Assembly: GCA_938030665.1 (NCBI GenBank)
Contig: CALHHY010000115.1
Location: 1-64,000, forward strand
DNA length: 64,000 bases
Direction: 5' to 3'
From: an uncultured Litoreibacter sp.
GTDB taxonomy: Bacteria; Pseudomonadota; Alphaproteobacteria; Rhodobacterales; Rhodobacteraceae
Under the pieces are notes generated by a model. It saw nothing but the letters and a program-made list of their open reading frames with translations, was not told the origin of the DNA and did no database searches. Position numbers and translations under genes: made by a program. Shown here piece after piece: positions 45,682 to 56,068 of this stretch (its first letter is position 1; every line of letters starts with the position of its first letter).

Positions 45682-48129
45682 TCAGACCTTAACGCGCTCA
45701 GAGGTGGGATCATAGAACGGCTTTGACGACACCTCAGCCTTGACCCGCGTGCCTGCGACGTCGATCTCGTAATCCGAGGCCAGCACATCGGCCAGCTTCT
45801 CGCCGGGGCATTGGATGTAGCCCATCCCCATGGCTGCCCCCTCCGAATGGCCATAGGCGCCCGAGGTCAGGTAGCCAGCAAGCTCCCCATCCCGGAAAAC
45901 CGGTTCGGCGTGGTAAAGCAGCGGCTCAGAGTCGGTCAGCTTGAATTGCAGCAACCGCATCTGCAGCCCCTCATCCTGCTTTTTCAGGATCGCGTCACGC
46001 CCCATGTAGTCAGGCTTATCCTTCTTGACCGCAAAGCCCAGGCCCGCCTCCATCACATGGTCTTCGGACGTGATGTCATGGCCGAAATGGCGGAACCCTT
46101 TTTCGATCCGGCAGGTATCCATCATGTGCATGCCGCAAAGTCGCATGCCGAAATCAAATCCCGCCTCCGCCAGCGTTTCAAATACATGGCCACATTGATC
46201 AGCGGAGACATAGACCTCCCACCCCAGCTCACCTACATAGGTCACGCGGTGGACGCGGGCGAGGCCCATCCCGATCTCGATCTCTTGCGCCGTGCCGAAC
46301 GGATTGGTCTCGTTCGAGAAATCCGCGCTGGAAACGGTTTGCAGAAGCTCACGCGAGCGCGGCCCCATAATCGCCAGAACGCCCTCGCCCGCCGTCATAT
46401 CCATGATCGTGACGTCGAAATCCTTGGCGCGCGCAATGCGCTCCATCCAGGTCTGATCGGCCAGACGCGTGGCCGCCGGGGTCACGACAAGGTAGTCGAA
46501 CTCCCCCAGACGGGTGACGGTGACATCCGCCTCGATCCCCGCTTTTGAATTCAGGAACTGGGTGTAGACGATCTTGCCATTGGGGACGGAATAGTTGCCA
46601 CCGCCCACATAGTTCATGAACGCCTCTGCATCGCGCCCCGCCACCCGGATTTTGCCGAAGGAGGACATGTCATACATGCCGACATTCTGCCGGACCGCCA
46701 TATGTTCTTCCCGCACGTTGTCGAAGAAGTTCTGGCGCTTCCAGCTATACTGGTACTCGGCTTCCTGATTTTCGCGCGCGAACCAGTTGGCGCGGTCCCA
46801 TCCCGCCAGCTCCCCCATGACCGCGCCGCGTTCCAGCAGGTGGTGGTGGAACGGGGTACGGCGCACGCCACGGGCGGTTTTCTTCTGCAGGTAAGGGAAG
46901 TGGTCGGCGTAAAGCAGGCCAAGCGTCTCTTTCGAACGCTCGAACAGGTAGGTCTTGTTGCCCTGAAACGGCTGCATCCTTGAAATATCGACGTCGCCCA
47001 GGTCAAACGGCTTCTCGCCTGCATCCATCCATTGCGCCAATGCCTGACCCGCGCCACCGGCGGATTGGATACCAATCGAATTGAAGCCTGCGGCGACCCA
47101 GAAATTGTCCAGCTCAGGCGCGAGGCCCAGATGGTAGGCGTCATCGGGCGTAAAGCTTTCAGGCCCGTTGAAGAACGTATGAATGCCCGCCTCCGCCAGC
47201 ATCGGCATCCGCTCAACAGCGGCTTCAAGGATCGGCTCGAAATGGTCGAAATCCTCGGGCAGCTGGTCGAACTCGAAATCCTTCGGGATATCCAGCGTCC
47301 AGGGTTTCGAGACAGGCTCGAACGCGCCCAGCAGCATTTTTCCTGCATCTTCCTTGTAGTAGGCGCATTCATCAGGCACCCGCAGTACCGGCATTTGCGT
47401 CAGGCCGGGCACGCTTTCGGTCACAATGTAGAAATGCTCGCAGCTATGCAGGGGCACGTTGACACCCGCCATACGACCCACCCCATGGCCCCACATGCCG
47501 CCGCAATTGACCACATGCTCACAGGCGATCTGACCGGTTGCGCCGTCCTTGTCTTCCCAAGTCACGCCAGTGACGCGGCGGCCCTCTTTCTGGATTGCGG
47601 TGACCAGATGGCCTTCCTTGACCAGCGCCCCGTTCTGCCGGGCACCTTTTGCCAGCGCCTGCGCGATGTTGGCCGGATCACCCTGACCGTCAAGCGGCAG
47701 GTAAACCCCGCCGACCACGCCGTCGATATTGATATGCTCGTAGCGCTTCTTGACCTCGGCGGGCGAAATCGGCTCCGCCTCCACCCCGAAGGAGCGGGCC
47801 ATGGCGGCCTGGCGGCTGATTTCTTCCTGGCGTTCCTCGGTCAGGGCGACGGTGATCGAGCCGCAACGCTTGAACCCGGTCTCCACCCCCGTTTCGGCCG
47901 CCAGATCGCCGTACAGCTCCTGGCTGTATTTCGCGAGCTTCGTCATGTTTTTCGTCGCACGAAGCTGCGCGATCAGGCCTGCCGCGTGCCATGTCGTGCC
48001 GGAGGTCAGCTGTTTGCGCTCCAGCAGCACAATGTCCTTCCAGCCCTGCTTGGCCAGATGGTAGGCGACGGAACAACCGATAACGCCGCCGCCGATGATG
48101 ACGACGCGCGCGGATGTGGGAAGGCTCAT
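45682..48129 (-). CDS. Dimethylglycine/sarcosine dehydrogenase-type FAD oxidoreductase with GcvT-like C-terminus
   Basis: VVIIGGGVIGCSVAYHLAKQGWKDIVLLERKQLTSGTTWHAAGLI; GcvT-like AYVGELGWEVYVSADQ. Confidence 0.9.
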   Translation of the reverse strand: MSLPTSARVVIIGGGVIGCSVAYHLAKQGWKDIVLLERKQLTSGTTWHAAGLIAQLRATKNMTKLAKYSQELYGDLAAETGVETGFKRCGSITVALTEERQEEISRQAAMARSFGVEAEPISPAEVKKRYEHINIDGVVGGVYLPLDGQGDPANIAQALAKGARQNGALVKEGHLVTAIQKEGRRVTGVTWEDKDGATGQIACEHVVNCGGMWGHGVGRMAGVNVPLHSCEHFYIVTESVPGLTQMPVLRVPDECAYYKEDAGKMLLGAFEPVSKPWTLDIPKDFEFDQLPEDFDHFEPILEAAVERMPMLAEAGIHTFFNGPESFTPDDAYHLGLAPELDNFWVAAGFNSIGIQSAGGAGQALAQWMDAGEKPFDLGDVDISRMQPFQGNKTYLFERSKETLGLLYADHFPYLQKKTARGVRRTPFHHHLLERGAVMGELAGWDRANWFARENQEAEYQYSWKRQNFFDNVREEHMAVRQNVGMYDMSSFGKIRVAGRDAEAFMNYVGGGNYSVPNGKIVYTQFLNSKAGIEADVTVTRLGEFDYLVVTPAATRLADQTWMERIARAKDFDVTIMDMTAGEGVLAIMGPRSRELLQTVSSADFSNETNPFGTAQEIEIGMGLARVHRVTYVGELGWEVYVSADQCGHVFETLAEAGFDFGMRLCGMHMMDTCRIEKGFRHFGHDITSEDHVMEAGLGFAVKKDKPDYMGRDAILKKQDEGLQMRLLQFKLTDSEPLLYHAEPVFRDGELAGYLTSGAYGHSEGAAMGMGYIQCPGEKLADVLASDYEIDVAGTRVKAEVSSKPFYDPTSERVKV

Positions 48130-48581
48130 GGATACATCTCCGAGAATTTGGCCTTGTGAAGGGCGATCATCTCGTCCTCCGTCGTGCCAGTGTCATAAGG
48201 GGGGGTCACCAGAGGCTTCACCTCGGTAACGGAAATCTTGACGATCAGGTTGAACCGGTCGGTCAGCTCGCCCCAGACCTCCTGAAACCGGGGGAGGAGC
48301 GCGTCATATTCCCCCGTGCCTTTGCGCACCATCGCCCCGGTCCCGCGCAGCCGCGCGCCCTTGCGGATGAACGCGTCCACGAAATTGACTTCGCATTCCG
48401 GGTTGTGGGTCAGGTTGGTGACGGTCTGCGGTGACCTTATTTCGCCAAAGGCAATGGTGCTGTCATCGACCACCAGAAACGTCCCCTTGGGGCTAACCGA
48501 CGGCCTGCCCCCCGGCGTGATGGTCGCGATATGGCCCAGCCGCCACCGGGTGATCAGCTCTTGTGTTCTGTTCGGGATCAT
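48126..48581 (-). CDS. Pyridoxamine 5'-phosphate oxidase-like FMN-binding protein
   Basis: MIPNRTQELITRWRLGHIATITPGGRPSVSPKGTFLVVDDSTIAFGEIRSPQT. Confidence 0.8.
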   Translation of the reverse strand: MIPNRTQELITRWRLGHIATITPGGRPSVSPKGTFLVVDDSTIAFGEIRSPQTVTNLTHNPECEVNFVDAFIRKGARLRGTGAMVRKGTGEYDALLPRFQEVWGELTDRFNLIVKISVTEVKPLVTPPYDTGTTEDEMIALHKAKFSEMYP

Positions 48582-49453
48582 GCCGCGAACCTTTTGCTTA
48601 GCTCGGCGATATGGGCAGGCCCCACCTCGCAGCAGCCGCCTACCACCTGCGCGCCATCGGCAATCCATTGGCCCGCGAAATCGGCATAGGCAGAGGGCGT
48701 CAGGTCTTCGCGGGCAGACAGCACATCCACGGTTGCGCCAATATGGTCGAATTTGTCAGTGATGCCAGTAAAGCCGTTGGCATAGGCCCCCACCAATGCG
48801 CCGCAGCCGGCGATCAGCGGCACCGCCGTGCTGACGGCCTCCGGGCGGGAGCAATTGATCAGCACCGCCTCCGGCTGGAATTCTGCGATTAGTGGCAGCG
48901 CGTCGGTCAAGTCCTCCCCGGACCGCAATTTGCTGCCATCCGTGTCCAAGACTGACAGCGCCAGCCAGACCGGCTTGCCCGTCACACCCGCCCCCATCAG
49001 CCCGCCCCGCGCCTGATCGACGGAGGCCATGGTTTCAAGAAGGTGCATGTCGACAAATGGCAGCTGGTAGCGGGCAAGCTGCGCATAGATTTCCGCCGCT
49101 TCGCTTGCAGGCGGGGCCAGGTCCGGCTGGTAGGAAAATCCAAGCGGCCCCATGGCACCGGCCACAAGCCCGGACCCATGCGCGTCACGGGCGTTGCAAG
49201 CAATCTCGCATGCCAGGTCGGACAGCTCCTGCAACCGGTCGAACATGTCGTAGGTTTCCAACCTGTCCGGCAGCACGGCGTAGGTGTCCGTCGTCGCGAT
49301 TTGCGCGCCGGCGGCAAAGAAATCGTCATGCACGGCCCGCACCAGCTCAGGTGCGTCCAGTAATGCCTGCGTCGACCACAGGCCCGTGGCCTTGCCCGCG
49401 CGTCGGATCAGCTCCTGCCCCATGCCGCCATCCAGGATCGTGACCCCGCTCAT
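48578..49453 (-). CDS. Homocysteine S-methyltransferase family protein
   Basis: MSGVTILDGGMGQELIRR; AVLINCSRPEAV; zinc motif VVGGCCEVGPAHI. Confidence 0.88.
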   Translation of the reverse strand: MSGVTILDGGMGQELIRRAGKATGLWSTQALLDAPELVRAVHDDFFAAGAQIATTDTYAVLPDRLETYDMFDRLQELSDLACEIACNARDAHGSGLVAGAMGPLGFSYQPDLAPPASEAAEIYAQLARYQLPFVDMHLLETMASVDQARGGLMGAGVTGKPVWLALSVLDTDGSKLRSGEDLTDALPLIAEFQPEAVLINCSRPEAVSTAVPLIAGCGALVGAYANGFTGITDKFDHIGATVDVLSAREDLTPSAYADFAGQWIADGAQVVGGCCEVGPAHIAELSKRFAA

Positions 49454-49553
49454 AGCAGGGCGCTCCCGCCGCGCAGCGGCGCCCCCGAAGGTGACGCGCA
49501 CCGCGCGGAAGGGAGGGGGGCGGGCCCGCCGCCGAACAAGGGCGCTACGCGGG

Positions 49554-52007
49554 TCATGCCCGAATACGCGCGTTTTCAGGGTCCCAAAGCGGCGCGTCTT
49601 CCTGCACCACGGCAGGGTATTTCTGGCCGTAGATCTCGACATGCAGTTCGGTGCCGGGCTTTGCGGCCTCGGTCTTCACCACGCCCAATGCCACGGATTT
49701 GTTGATACGGAAGCCCCAGTCGCCGGAGGTGGTTTCCCCAACGATCTCGTCACCCATCCAGACAGGCGACATGTAAGGCGCGTCGGCCTCGCCTGCCTCC
49801 ACGATCAGCGTCACGAAGCCCTTCTTCGGGCCTTGTTGCATCTCGTTGGCCAGCGCGGTTTTGCCGGGGAAATCCTGCTCCTTATTCAGACGCAGGAACC
49901 GGTCAAGGCCGCCTTCCAGCAGGGTGTAGTCGGTGGAAAGGTCCCCCTTCCACGTGCGGTACCCTTTCTCGATCCGCATGGAATTCAACGCATACATGCC
50001 AAATGGCACGGCACCCGCGGCCCGGATAGCGTCATAAACGACGGGACTGTCATCGAAGGAGGTATGGACCTCCCACCCCAGCTCGCCGGCGAAGGAGATG
50101 CGGAACAGCTTGGCGGGCTTGCCCGCCACGGTGGCATCCTGAATGGTCAGCCACCCGCTTTCCAGATCCGCGCCCTCGGTGATCCCCGCCAGCATGTCAC
50201 GCGACTTGGGGCCGGTCAGAAGGTGGGTTGACCAGTCCGTGGTGATGTCGACCAGCTCAAGGGAGCCGTCTTCAGGCAGCCGCGATTGCAGGAACTCGAA
50301 ATCATGCCATTGCGCGACGGCGGCGGTCATGATCCAGAAATCATCGTCACCCCAGCGGATGATCGTCACCTCCGTCACGATCCGGCCGCGCGAGTCGGTG
50401 AAATAGCCCAGGTTCATGCGGCCCGCTTTCGGCAACGCGCCTGCGATCTGCGTGCGCAGCCATTCGGCAGCACCAGCCCCTTTCAGCGTGTAACGGGAGA
50501 AGCCCGGCATATCGAGCACACCTGCGGAGTCGGTGCAGGCCTCAACCTCTTCCTTGATCCGCTGCTTCCAGGGACCTTCGCGCATCCAGGTTTGTGTCGC
50601 TTCCTCAGACGTATCGTCGCCGTCCTTGGCGAACCAGTTCGCCCGCTCCCAGCCGTTATACGCGCCCATTTGCGCGCCAGAGGCCAGCAGCGTTGCGTGG
50701 TTGGGCGACAGCTTCTTGTCGCGCCCTGCTGGCCATTCGTGATGTGGGAAATGCATGGCGTATTCGTGGCCATAGGTCTCCAGCGCCTTGGCATGGCAAT
50801 AATCGTGGTCGGCGTAATCGGTGTAACGGCGCGGGTCGACGGACCACATGTCCATCTCCGTCTCGCCATGCATGATCCATTCGGACAGCACCTTGCCAGC
50901 ACCACCGCCCTGCGCGATGCCGAAGGTAAAGGAATGGCCTTCAAAAGCGTTTTTGACACCGGGCATCGGGCCGATCATCGGCAGACCGTCGGGCGCATAG
51001 GGGATCGGGCCGTTGATGTTGCGCTCCACCCCGCCTTCACCCAGCAGCGGCAGACGCGCCATCGCGTCCTCGATATAGAATTCAAGCCGGTCCAGATCGT
51101 CAGGATATAGCTGGAAGGAGAAATCTTCCGGCATCTGGTCGTCAGGCGTGACCCAATGCGCCTTGCAGTTGCGCTCATATGGCCCGAGGTTCAGCCCGTA
51201 TTTGTCCTGCCGCAGGTAATAGCTGATATCGGGGTCGCGGATCATGGGCATTTTGTGACCCTGCTCCTTCGTCCAGTCCTCAAGCTCGGACAGCTGACCG
51301 GTCAGGAAATACTGGTGCGACATGACCACCATCGGTACGGTGCGCCCGCCGAACGGCTTGAACATCTCGCCCAAGCGCTGCGCGTAGTAACCCGCGCAAT
51401 TGACGACCTTCTCGCAGCGGATATAGCCCTTGTCGGTCTTCACGATCCACTCGTCACCGTCCCGCTCAATGCCCGTGACCGGGCAGAAACGCTCGATCCG
51501 GCCCCCTGCGTCGCGCGCACCTTTTGCCAGTGCCTGGGTCAGCTGCGCCGGGTCAATGTCACCATCCAGCGGGTCCCACAAGCCGCCTGCCAGATCATGG
51601 GTTTCCATGAACGGGTTATGGCCGCGCAGCTCTTCGGGGGTGCAGATATCCATTTGCAGACCCTGGTACCGCGCCTGGGAGGCGATCTTTTCGAACTCCT
51701 GCATCCGCTCTTTCGTATGCGCCAGCCGGATCGCGCCGGTGACGTGGTAGTTCATCGGATAGTCCACGTCGTCGGCCAGCGTGCGGTACATCTCCAGGCC
51801 GAAGCGCTGCATGTTCATCACCGCCCAGTTCGGCGCGAAGTTGGGGCAGTTGCCCGCCGCGTGCCATGTCGATCCGGCGGTCAGCTCGTTCTTCTCCAGC
51901 AGCACGGTGTCGGTCCAGCCCGCCTTGGCCAGGTGATACAGCGTCGAGGTGCCGACGACGCCGCCGCCGATGATGACCACGCGGGCCGTCGTTGGAAAAT
52001 CTGACAT
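49554..52007 (-). CDS. Second dimethylglycine dehydrogenase-type FAD oxidoreductase with GcvT-like C-terminus
   Basis: Start MSDFPTTARVVIIGGGVVGTSTLYHLAKAGWTDTVLLEKNELTAGSTWHAAG; AGELGWEVHTSFDD. Confidence 0.9.
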   Translation of the reverse strand: MSDFPTTARVVIIGGGVVGTSTLYHLAKAGWTDTVLLEKNELTAGSTWHAAGNCPNFAPNWAVMNMQRFGLEMYRTLADDVDYPMNYHVTGAIRLAHTKERMQEFEKIASQARYQGLQMDICTPEELRGHNPFMETHDLAGGLWDPLDGDIDPAQLTQALAKGARDAGGRIERFCPVTGIERDGDEWIVKTDKGYIRCEKVVNCAGYYAQRLGEMFKPFGGRTVPMVVMSHQYFLTGQLSELEDWTKEQGHKMPMIRDPDISYYLRQDKYGLNLGPYERNCKAHWVTPDDQMPEDFSFQLYPDDLDRLEFYIEDAMARLPLLGEGGVERNINGPIPYAPDGLPMIGPMPGVKNAFEGHSFTFGIAQGGGAGKVLSEWIMHGETEMDMWSVDPRRYTDYADHDYCHAKALETYGHEYAMHFPHHEWPAGRDKKLSPNHATLLASGAQMGAYNGWERANWFAKDGDDTSEEATQTWMREGPWKQRIKEEVEACTDSAGVLDMPGFSRYTLKGAGAAEWLRTQIAGALPKAGRMNLGYFTDSRGRIVTEVTIIRWGDDDFWIMTAAVAQWHDFEFLQSRLPEDGSLELVDITTDWSTHLLTGPKSRDMLAGITEGADLESGWLTIQDATVAGKPAKLFRISFAGELGWEVHTSFDDSPVVYDAIRAAGAVPFGMYALNSMRIEKGYRTWKGDLSTDYTLLEGGLDRFLRLNKEQDFPGKTALANEMQQGPKKGFVTLIVEAGEADAPYMSPVWMGDEIVGETTSGDWGFRINKSVALGVVKTEAAKPGTELHVEIYGQKYPAVVQEDAPLWDPENARIRA

Positions 52008-52017
52008 GGAAGTCTCC

Positions 52018-52401
52018 CTATTGCTCATGTTGCGGAAGGTTATCCGCGATGTCGTAATAGTCGCCTTTATCAGCGACGAAGATGTGTTTTTCGGTGTGAA
52101 GGCCCGTCGGCCCGTCCAATGTCCCTGTGCCAATAGAGACCGCGCCGGCGTCCCCGTCGTGCATCCAAAAAAGCGACGATCCGCAACGGTGGCAAAAGCC
52201 GCGCTTGGCATCCGTGGAGGAGGCGAACCACGACAGCGTTTCATCTGATGTCAGCGCGAATTGATCGGCCCCAACTTGAGTCGCAGACCAATAATGGCCG
52301 GAGGTTTTGCGACATTGGCCGCAGTGGCACGCCACCGATGGGCGCAATTCGCCCTTCAATTCGTAACGAACACCCCCACACAGACATTGACCTGTTTTCA
52401 T
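52018..52401 (-). CDS. GFA (glutathione-dependent formaldehyde-activating-like) family protein
   Basis: MKTGQCLCGGVRYELKGELRPSVACHCGQCRKTSGHYWSATQV; internal start of ORF 52018-52683. Confidence 0.88.
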   Translation of the reverse strand: MKTGQCLCGGVRYELKGELRPSVACHCGQCRKTSGHYWSATQVGADQFALTSDETLSWFASSTDAKRGFCHRCGSSLFWMHDGDAGAVSIGTGTLDGPTGLHTEKHIFVADKGDYYDIADNLPQHEQ

Positions 52402-52697
52402 GCCGTTCTTCCCGGTGATTGGCTTGCCCCAAGCACGACACCACAGATCAACACCGCCGCGCCTATAAGTTTGCCCCAGAAAAACGCCTCCGGCACTGTG
52501 GCCAGCAGCGCGGTGACGCCCGCGGCAGACAGCAGCAGGAATAGCGTGGCCTGCGTCAGGATGGCCAGCACCCCCCAAAGGCTGCGTTTGAATCCGTGGG
52601 TCAGCCCGTTGGTCACGCAATTTACCGCGTTCGGCCCCGGCGTCGTCACGAAGACGACCCAGAACAGCGCGAATATGATCCAACCCTCGACGCTCAT
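52398..52697 (-). CDS. Short LysE-family protein (N-terminal half only)
   Basis: MSVEGWIIFALFWVVFVTTPGPNAVNCVTNGLTHGFKRSLWGVLAI is LysE-like, but ends at 99 aa (family usually ~200 aa). Confidence 0.65.
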   Translation of the reverse strand: MSVEGWIIFALFWVVFVTTPGPNAVNCVTNGLTHGFKRSLWGVLAILTQATLFLLLSAAGVTALLATVPEAFFWGKLIGAAVLICGVVLGASQSPGRTA

Positions 52698-52699
52698 TG

Positions 52700-53272
52700 C
52701 TAATAGACCGGCGGGGCTATGACCCAGATCACCTGCGCGGGATCGGGATAGGGGTTGGCCCAGCTATACTGCTCCCCCCTTATGCGGAAGCTGTCGCCGG
52801 CGTTCAACGTATGCGACGTGCCGTCAATGCTGACATCCAGCCTGCCGGAGATGATATAGCCCACCTCCTGGGTCGGACGGGAGTTCGGCTCCGACAGTGA
52901 CGCGCCGGGCTCGAAGGTGGAGTGGACAACCTCAAAATCATCGGTCAGGTCGGGCGATAGAAGCTCTTCGACCAGCCCTGCCTCGCGCGACCCGATGGGA
53001 CGGCGCGCACCCGCGCGTACGATGAAGCCCTGCTCATGCGCGGGCACCGCGTCCTGTCGAAACAGGCTGGAGACAGATACATCCAGCAGCCGCGCCATCT
53101 GGCGCAGATCGGTAACACCGGGTTCGGATTTGTCCCTTTCGACCTGGCTGAGCCACCCGACGGAGCGGCCAAGCGCGTCCGACATCTCCACCAGCGTCAA
53201 CCCGCGCGCTTTGCGCAGCGCCCGCAGGTCGGCCCCCAGCGTCTGGGTCTGAGATGGGTTGTCGAACTTCAT
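52700..53272 (-). CDS. XRE-family transcriptional regulator with C-terminal cupin
   Basis: LRALRKARGLTLVEMSDALGRSVGWLSQVERDKSEPGVTDLRQMARLLDV HTH; cupin block. Confidence 0.92.
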   Translation of the reverse strand: MKFDNPSQTQTLGADLRALRKARGLTLVEMSDALGRSVGWLSQVERDKSEPGVTDLRQMARLLDVSVSSLFRQDAVPAHEQGFIVRAGARRPIGSREAGLVEELLSPDLTDDFEVVHSTFEPGASLSEPNSRPTQEVGYIISGRLDVSIDGTSHTLNAGDSFRIRGEQYSWANPYPDPAQVIWVIAPPVY

Positions 53273-53366
53273 GCCCTCTAGCCGCGCCTCGTGAAATTTT
53301 GTCCCGTTTTTTCACGTAACGTCAGAAGGCTGAGTCGGGCAAGTATTTTGTATGCCACGGCATGTT

Positions 53367-53816
53367 TTACGTGAGCGTTTTTTCGAAATAGACGCGGTCA
53401 AACCCGTTCTCGACCCGCCTGCCGGTCTCAATATATCCGAGCTTGGGATAAAGCCTTAGGTTTTGGGTCATCTTCGCATTGGTGTAGAGAGAGACGGACT
53501 TGGCACCGTGATCTCGGGCCACATCCTCGCAATGCGAAATCAGCGCGCGGCCCACCCCTTTTCCCCGCGCTGTATCGACTACCGCCACGTTTTCCAGAAA
53601 CAATTCGGGGGCCATCAGATAGAATACGATAAAACCCGAAAACGCGCCGTCAGCGCCATGGGCCACGTGGACATGACCTTGTGCTATCTGGGCCCGAAAA
53701 TCCGCCACCATCGGTGCCGGTTCACGCCCGATGGCCGCAATGTAGGGGCTATAGGCCTGCCGAGCACAGGTGTTTACCTCAGGCAGGTCGTCGGGCGTGG
53801 CGCGTCGGATCAACAT
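53367..53816 (-). CDS. GNAT family N-acetyltransferase
   Basis: LFLENVAVVDTARGKGVGRALISHCEDVARDHGAKSVSLYTN. Confidence 0.9.
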   Translation of the reverse strand: MLIRRATPDDLPEVNTCARQAYSPYIAAIGREPAPMVADFRAQIAQGHVHVAHGADGAFSGFIVFYLMAPELFLENVAVVDTARGKGVGRALISHCEDVARDHGAKSVSLYTNAKMTQNLRLYPKLGYIETGRRVENGFDRVYFEKTLT

Positions 53817-53831
53817 TTAGCGGCGCGCATG

Positions 53832-54293
53832 TTACAGCGCCTTACGGAAAATGACCTTGTCATCACCCGCCGCCCAGAAATCGCGGATGCGTGCCTCTTC
53901 CTCGTAGCCATTCTTGGCGTAGAAAGCGCGGATCCGCGCAAAGTCGTCGGTGCCAGAGGTATCCACGATCAAGACGCGATAGCCGTCCTTTCGCAATCTG
54001 TCCTCGGTCGCCGCAACCAACGCAGCGCCGAACTGCCGGCCCTGAACATCAGGATGAACGGCCAAGGCACGCATGTTGCAGGTCCCATCCGTCAATTCCT
54101 CAGGCGTGGTGAAGCAGAAGCCTATGGCCGCGCCCTCATGATGGCAGGTCAACCACATGGCCTCCGCCTCACCTGCCAAAGCAGGCGCGAGCATGTCGGG
54201 CAGCATCTCGGCGGGGAAAAGCTGCGTGGCTTCTAATACATTCTGCAGGGCGGAAACGTCCTCGGATGCAGTGGCCTTGATCAGTGGTTTCAT
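53832..54293 (-). CDS. GNAT family N-acetyltransferase
   Basis: NMRALAVHPDVQGRQFGAALVAATEDRLRKDGYRVLIVDTSGTDDFARIRAFYAKNGY. Confidence 0.88.
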   Translation of the reverse strand: MKPLIKATASEDVSALQNVLEATQLFPAEMLPDMLAPALAGEAEAMWLTCHHEGAAIGFCFTTPEELTDGTCNMRALAVHPDVQGRQFGAALVAATEDRLRKDGYRVLIVDTSGTDDFARIRAFYAKNGYEEEARIRDFWAAGDDKVIFRKAL

Positions 54294-54353
54294 GTCATCT
54301 TCATCTCATTGGCGCTGATGCGGTTTGGACAGTAGGCAGGTCGACCGACCAAA

Positions 54354-54806
54354 CTACCTGGCAAAGCAATCGGCTAGAATGCCCTCCAACGCGGATGCAT
54401 CTTCATGGGTGAACGCGTCGGGCTGGTCGCTGTCTATGTCCAGCACAGCGATGATATCACCGGCGGCGTTGCGCACCGGCAGCACCAGTTCCGACCGGGT
54501 TGACGACGCGCAGGCGATATGGCCCGGGAAAGCGTCTACATCCGGGACAAGCTGGGTTTCCCCTGTGCGGGCGGCAGCCCCGCAAACCCCGCGAGAAAAG
54601 GGGATCACCAGGCAGCCGTGCCCGCCCTGATAGGGGCCGATTTTTAGAAGCTCCGACGCCGTCACGCGGTAGAACCCGGTCCAGTCGAAACGGTCATCGG
54701 CGTGATGCAATTCGCACACGATGGTGGCCATCAAGGCGACCGCGTCATCCTCCCCCTCCGTCAAGCTGGCAATGCTGCGCGACAGCGCTGCGTAATCGGC
54801 CCTCAT
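54354..54806 (-). CDS. GAF-domain protein, likely free methionine-(R)-sulfoxide reductase
   Basis: FDWTGFYRV...IGPYQGGHGCLVIPFSRGVCGAAARTGETQLVPDVDAFPGHIACASSTRSELVLPV, fRMsr pattern with conserved Cys. Confidence 0.8.
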   Translation of the reverse strand: MRADYAALSRSIASLTEGEDDAVALMATIVCELHHADDRFDWTGFYRVTASELLKIGPYQGGHGCLVIPFSRGVCGAAARTGETQLVPDVDAFPGHIACASSTRSELVLPVRNAAGDIIAVLDIDSDQPDAFTHEDASALEGILADCFAR

Positions 54807-55975
54807 CCGCGTTCAATCGCGATGGCCGTGCCTTCGCCGCCGCCGATGCAGATGGCCGCCACCCCGCGCTTCAGCCCGCGCTTTTCAAGCGCATTGAGCA
54901 AGGTCACCATGATCCGCGCACCTGACGCCCCGATAGGATGACCCAGGGCGCATGCCCCGCCATTGACGTTCACTATGTCATGGCTCAGCCCCATCTCGTG
55001 CATGAAGGCCATCGGCACGACCGCGAAAGCCTCGTTGACCTCCCATAGATCAACATCCTCTTTAGACCAGCCGATGCGCTCCAGCAGCTTTTGCGCGGCG
55101 GGCACCGGGGCCGTGGTAAAAAGGCTGGGTGCCTGCGCGTGACTGGCGTGGCCCACGATCCGAGCGCGGATATTGAGCCCTTGCCCATGTGCAGCATCTT
55201 CGGACGCCAGCACCAGCGCCGCCGCCCCGTCGGAGATGGAGGAGGAGTTCGCCGCCGTCACCGTGCCGCCGTCGCGGAAGGCTGGCTTGAGCTGCGGGAT
55301 CTTTTCGGGGCGCGCCTTGCCCGGTTGCTCATCCGACGCGATCTCGCTGTCGCCGCGACGCGACGGCACGGTGACCGGCGCAATCTCACCCTCAAAGGCG
55401 CCGCTTTCCTGCGCCTCCAATGCGCGGTGGAGCGAGGCCAGCGCATAGCCGTCCTGCGCCTCCCGCGTGAATTGGAACGCCTCGGCGCAATCCTCGGCGA
55501 ATGTCCCCATCAGCCGACCCTTGTCATAAGCATCTTCAAGCCCGTCCAGGAACATCGAATCCTGCACATTCTGATGGCCGATCCGTGCACCACCCCGCAT
55601 TTTGGGCAGCAGGTAGGGGGCATTTGTCATGCTCTCCATCCCTCCGGCAACCATCGTTTCGGCATAGCCCAAGGCGATCTGGTCAAAGCCCATCATCGCC
55701 GCCTTCATGCCTGAGCCGCACATCTTGTTAAGCGTGGTTGCGGGCACGTCTTCGCCCAGGCCTGCTGCAAAACCGGCCTGACGCGCCGGGGCCTGGCCCT
55801 GGCCTGCGGGCAGCACGCAGCCCATCAGCACCTCGTCCACGCTGGCAGCGCCCGCGTCCGCCAGTGCGGCCTTGATGGCCACCCCGCCAAGCTGAGCTGC
55901 GTTCATGGGCTGGAAATCACCCTGAAACCCGGCCATTGCCGTGCGTGCCGCCCCAGAAATCACGACTGTCTTCAC
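54803..55975 (-). CDS. Acetyl-CoA C-acyltransferase (thiolase)
   Basis: [53 protein letters not shown] start inferred at [16 protein letters not shown]. Confidence 0.9.
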   Translation of the reverse strand: MKTVVISGAARTAMAGFQGDFQPMNAAQLGGVAIKAALADAGAASVDEVLMGCVLPAGQGQAPARQAGFAAGLGEDVPATTLNKMCGSGMKAAMMGFDQIALGYAETMVAGGMESMTNAPYLLPKMRGGARIGHQNVQDSMFLDGLEDAYDKGRLMGTFAEDCAEAFQFTREAQDGYALASLHRALEAQESGAFEGEIAPVTVPSRRGDSEIASDEQPGKARPEKIPQLKPAFRDGGTVTAANSSSISDGAAALVLASEDAAHGQGLNIRARIVGHASHAQAPSLFTTAPVPAAQKLLERIGWSKEDVDLWEVNEAFAVVPMAFMHEMGLSHDIVNVNGGACALGHPIGASGARIMVTLLNALEKRGLKRGVAAICIGGGEGTAIAIERG

Positions 55976-56068
55976 AATAGCTCTCCATAAATCGAAAATT
56001 TGCGCCATAGATACCGAATGGTAACGAATGGTGTCTAGTGCGGTCGGGACCCAGCACTGGAGCAGCCC

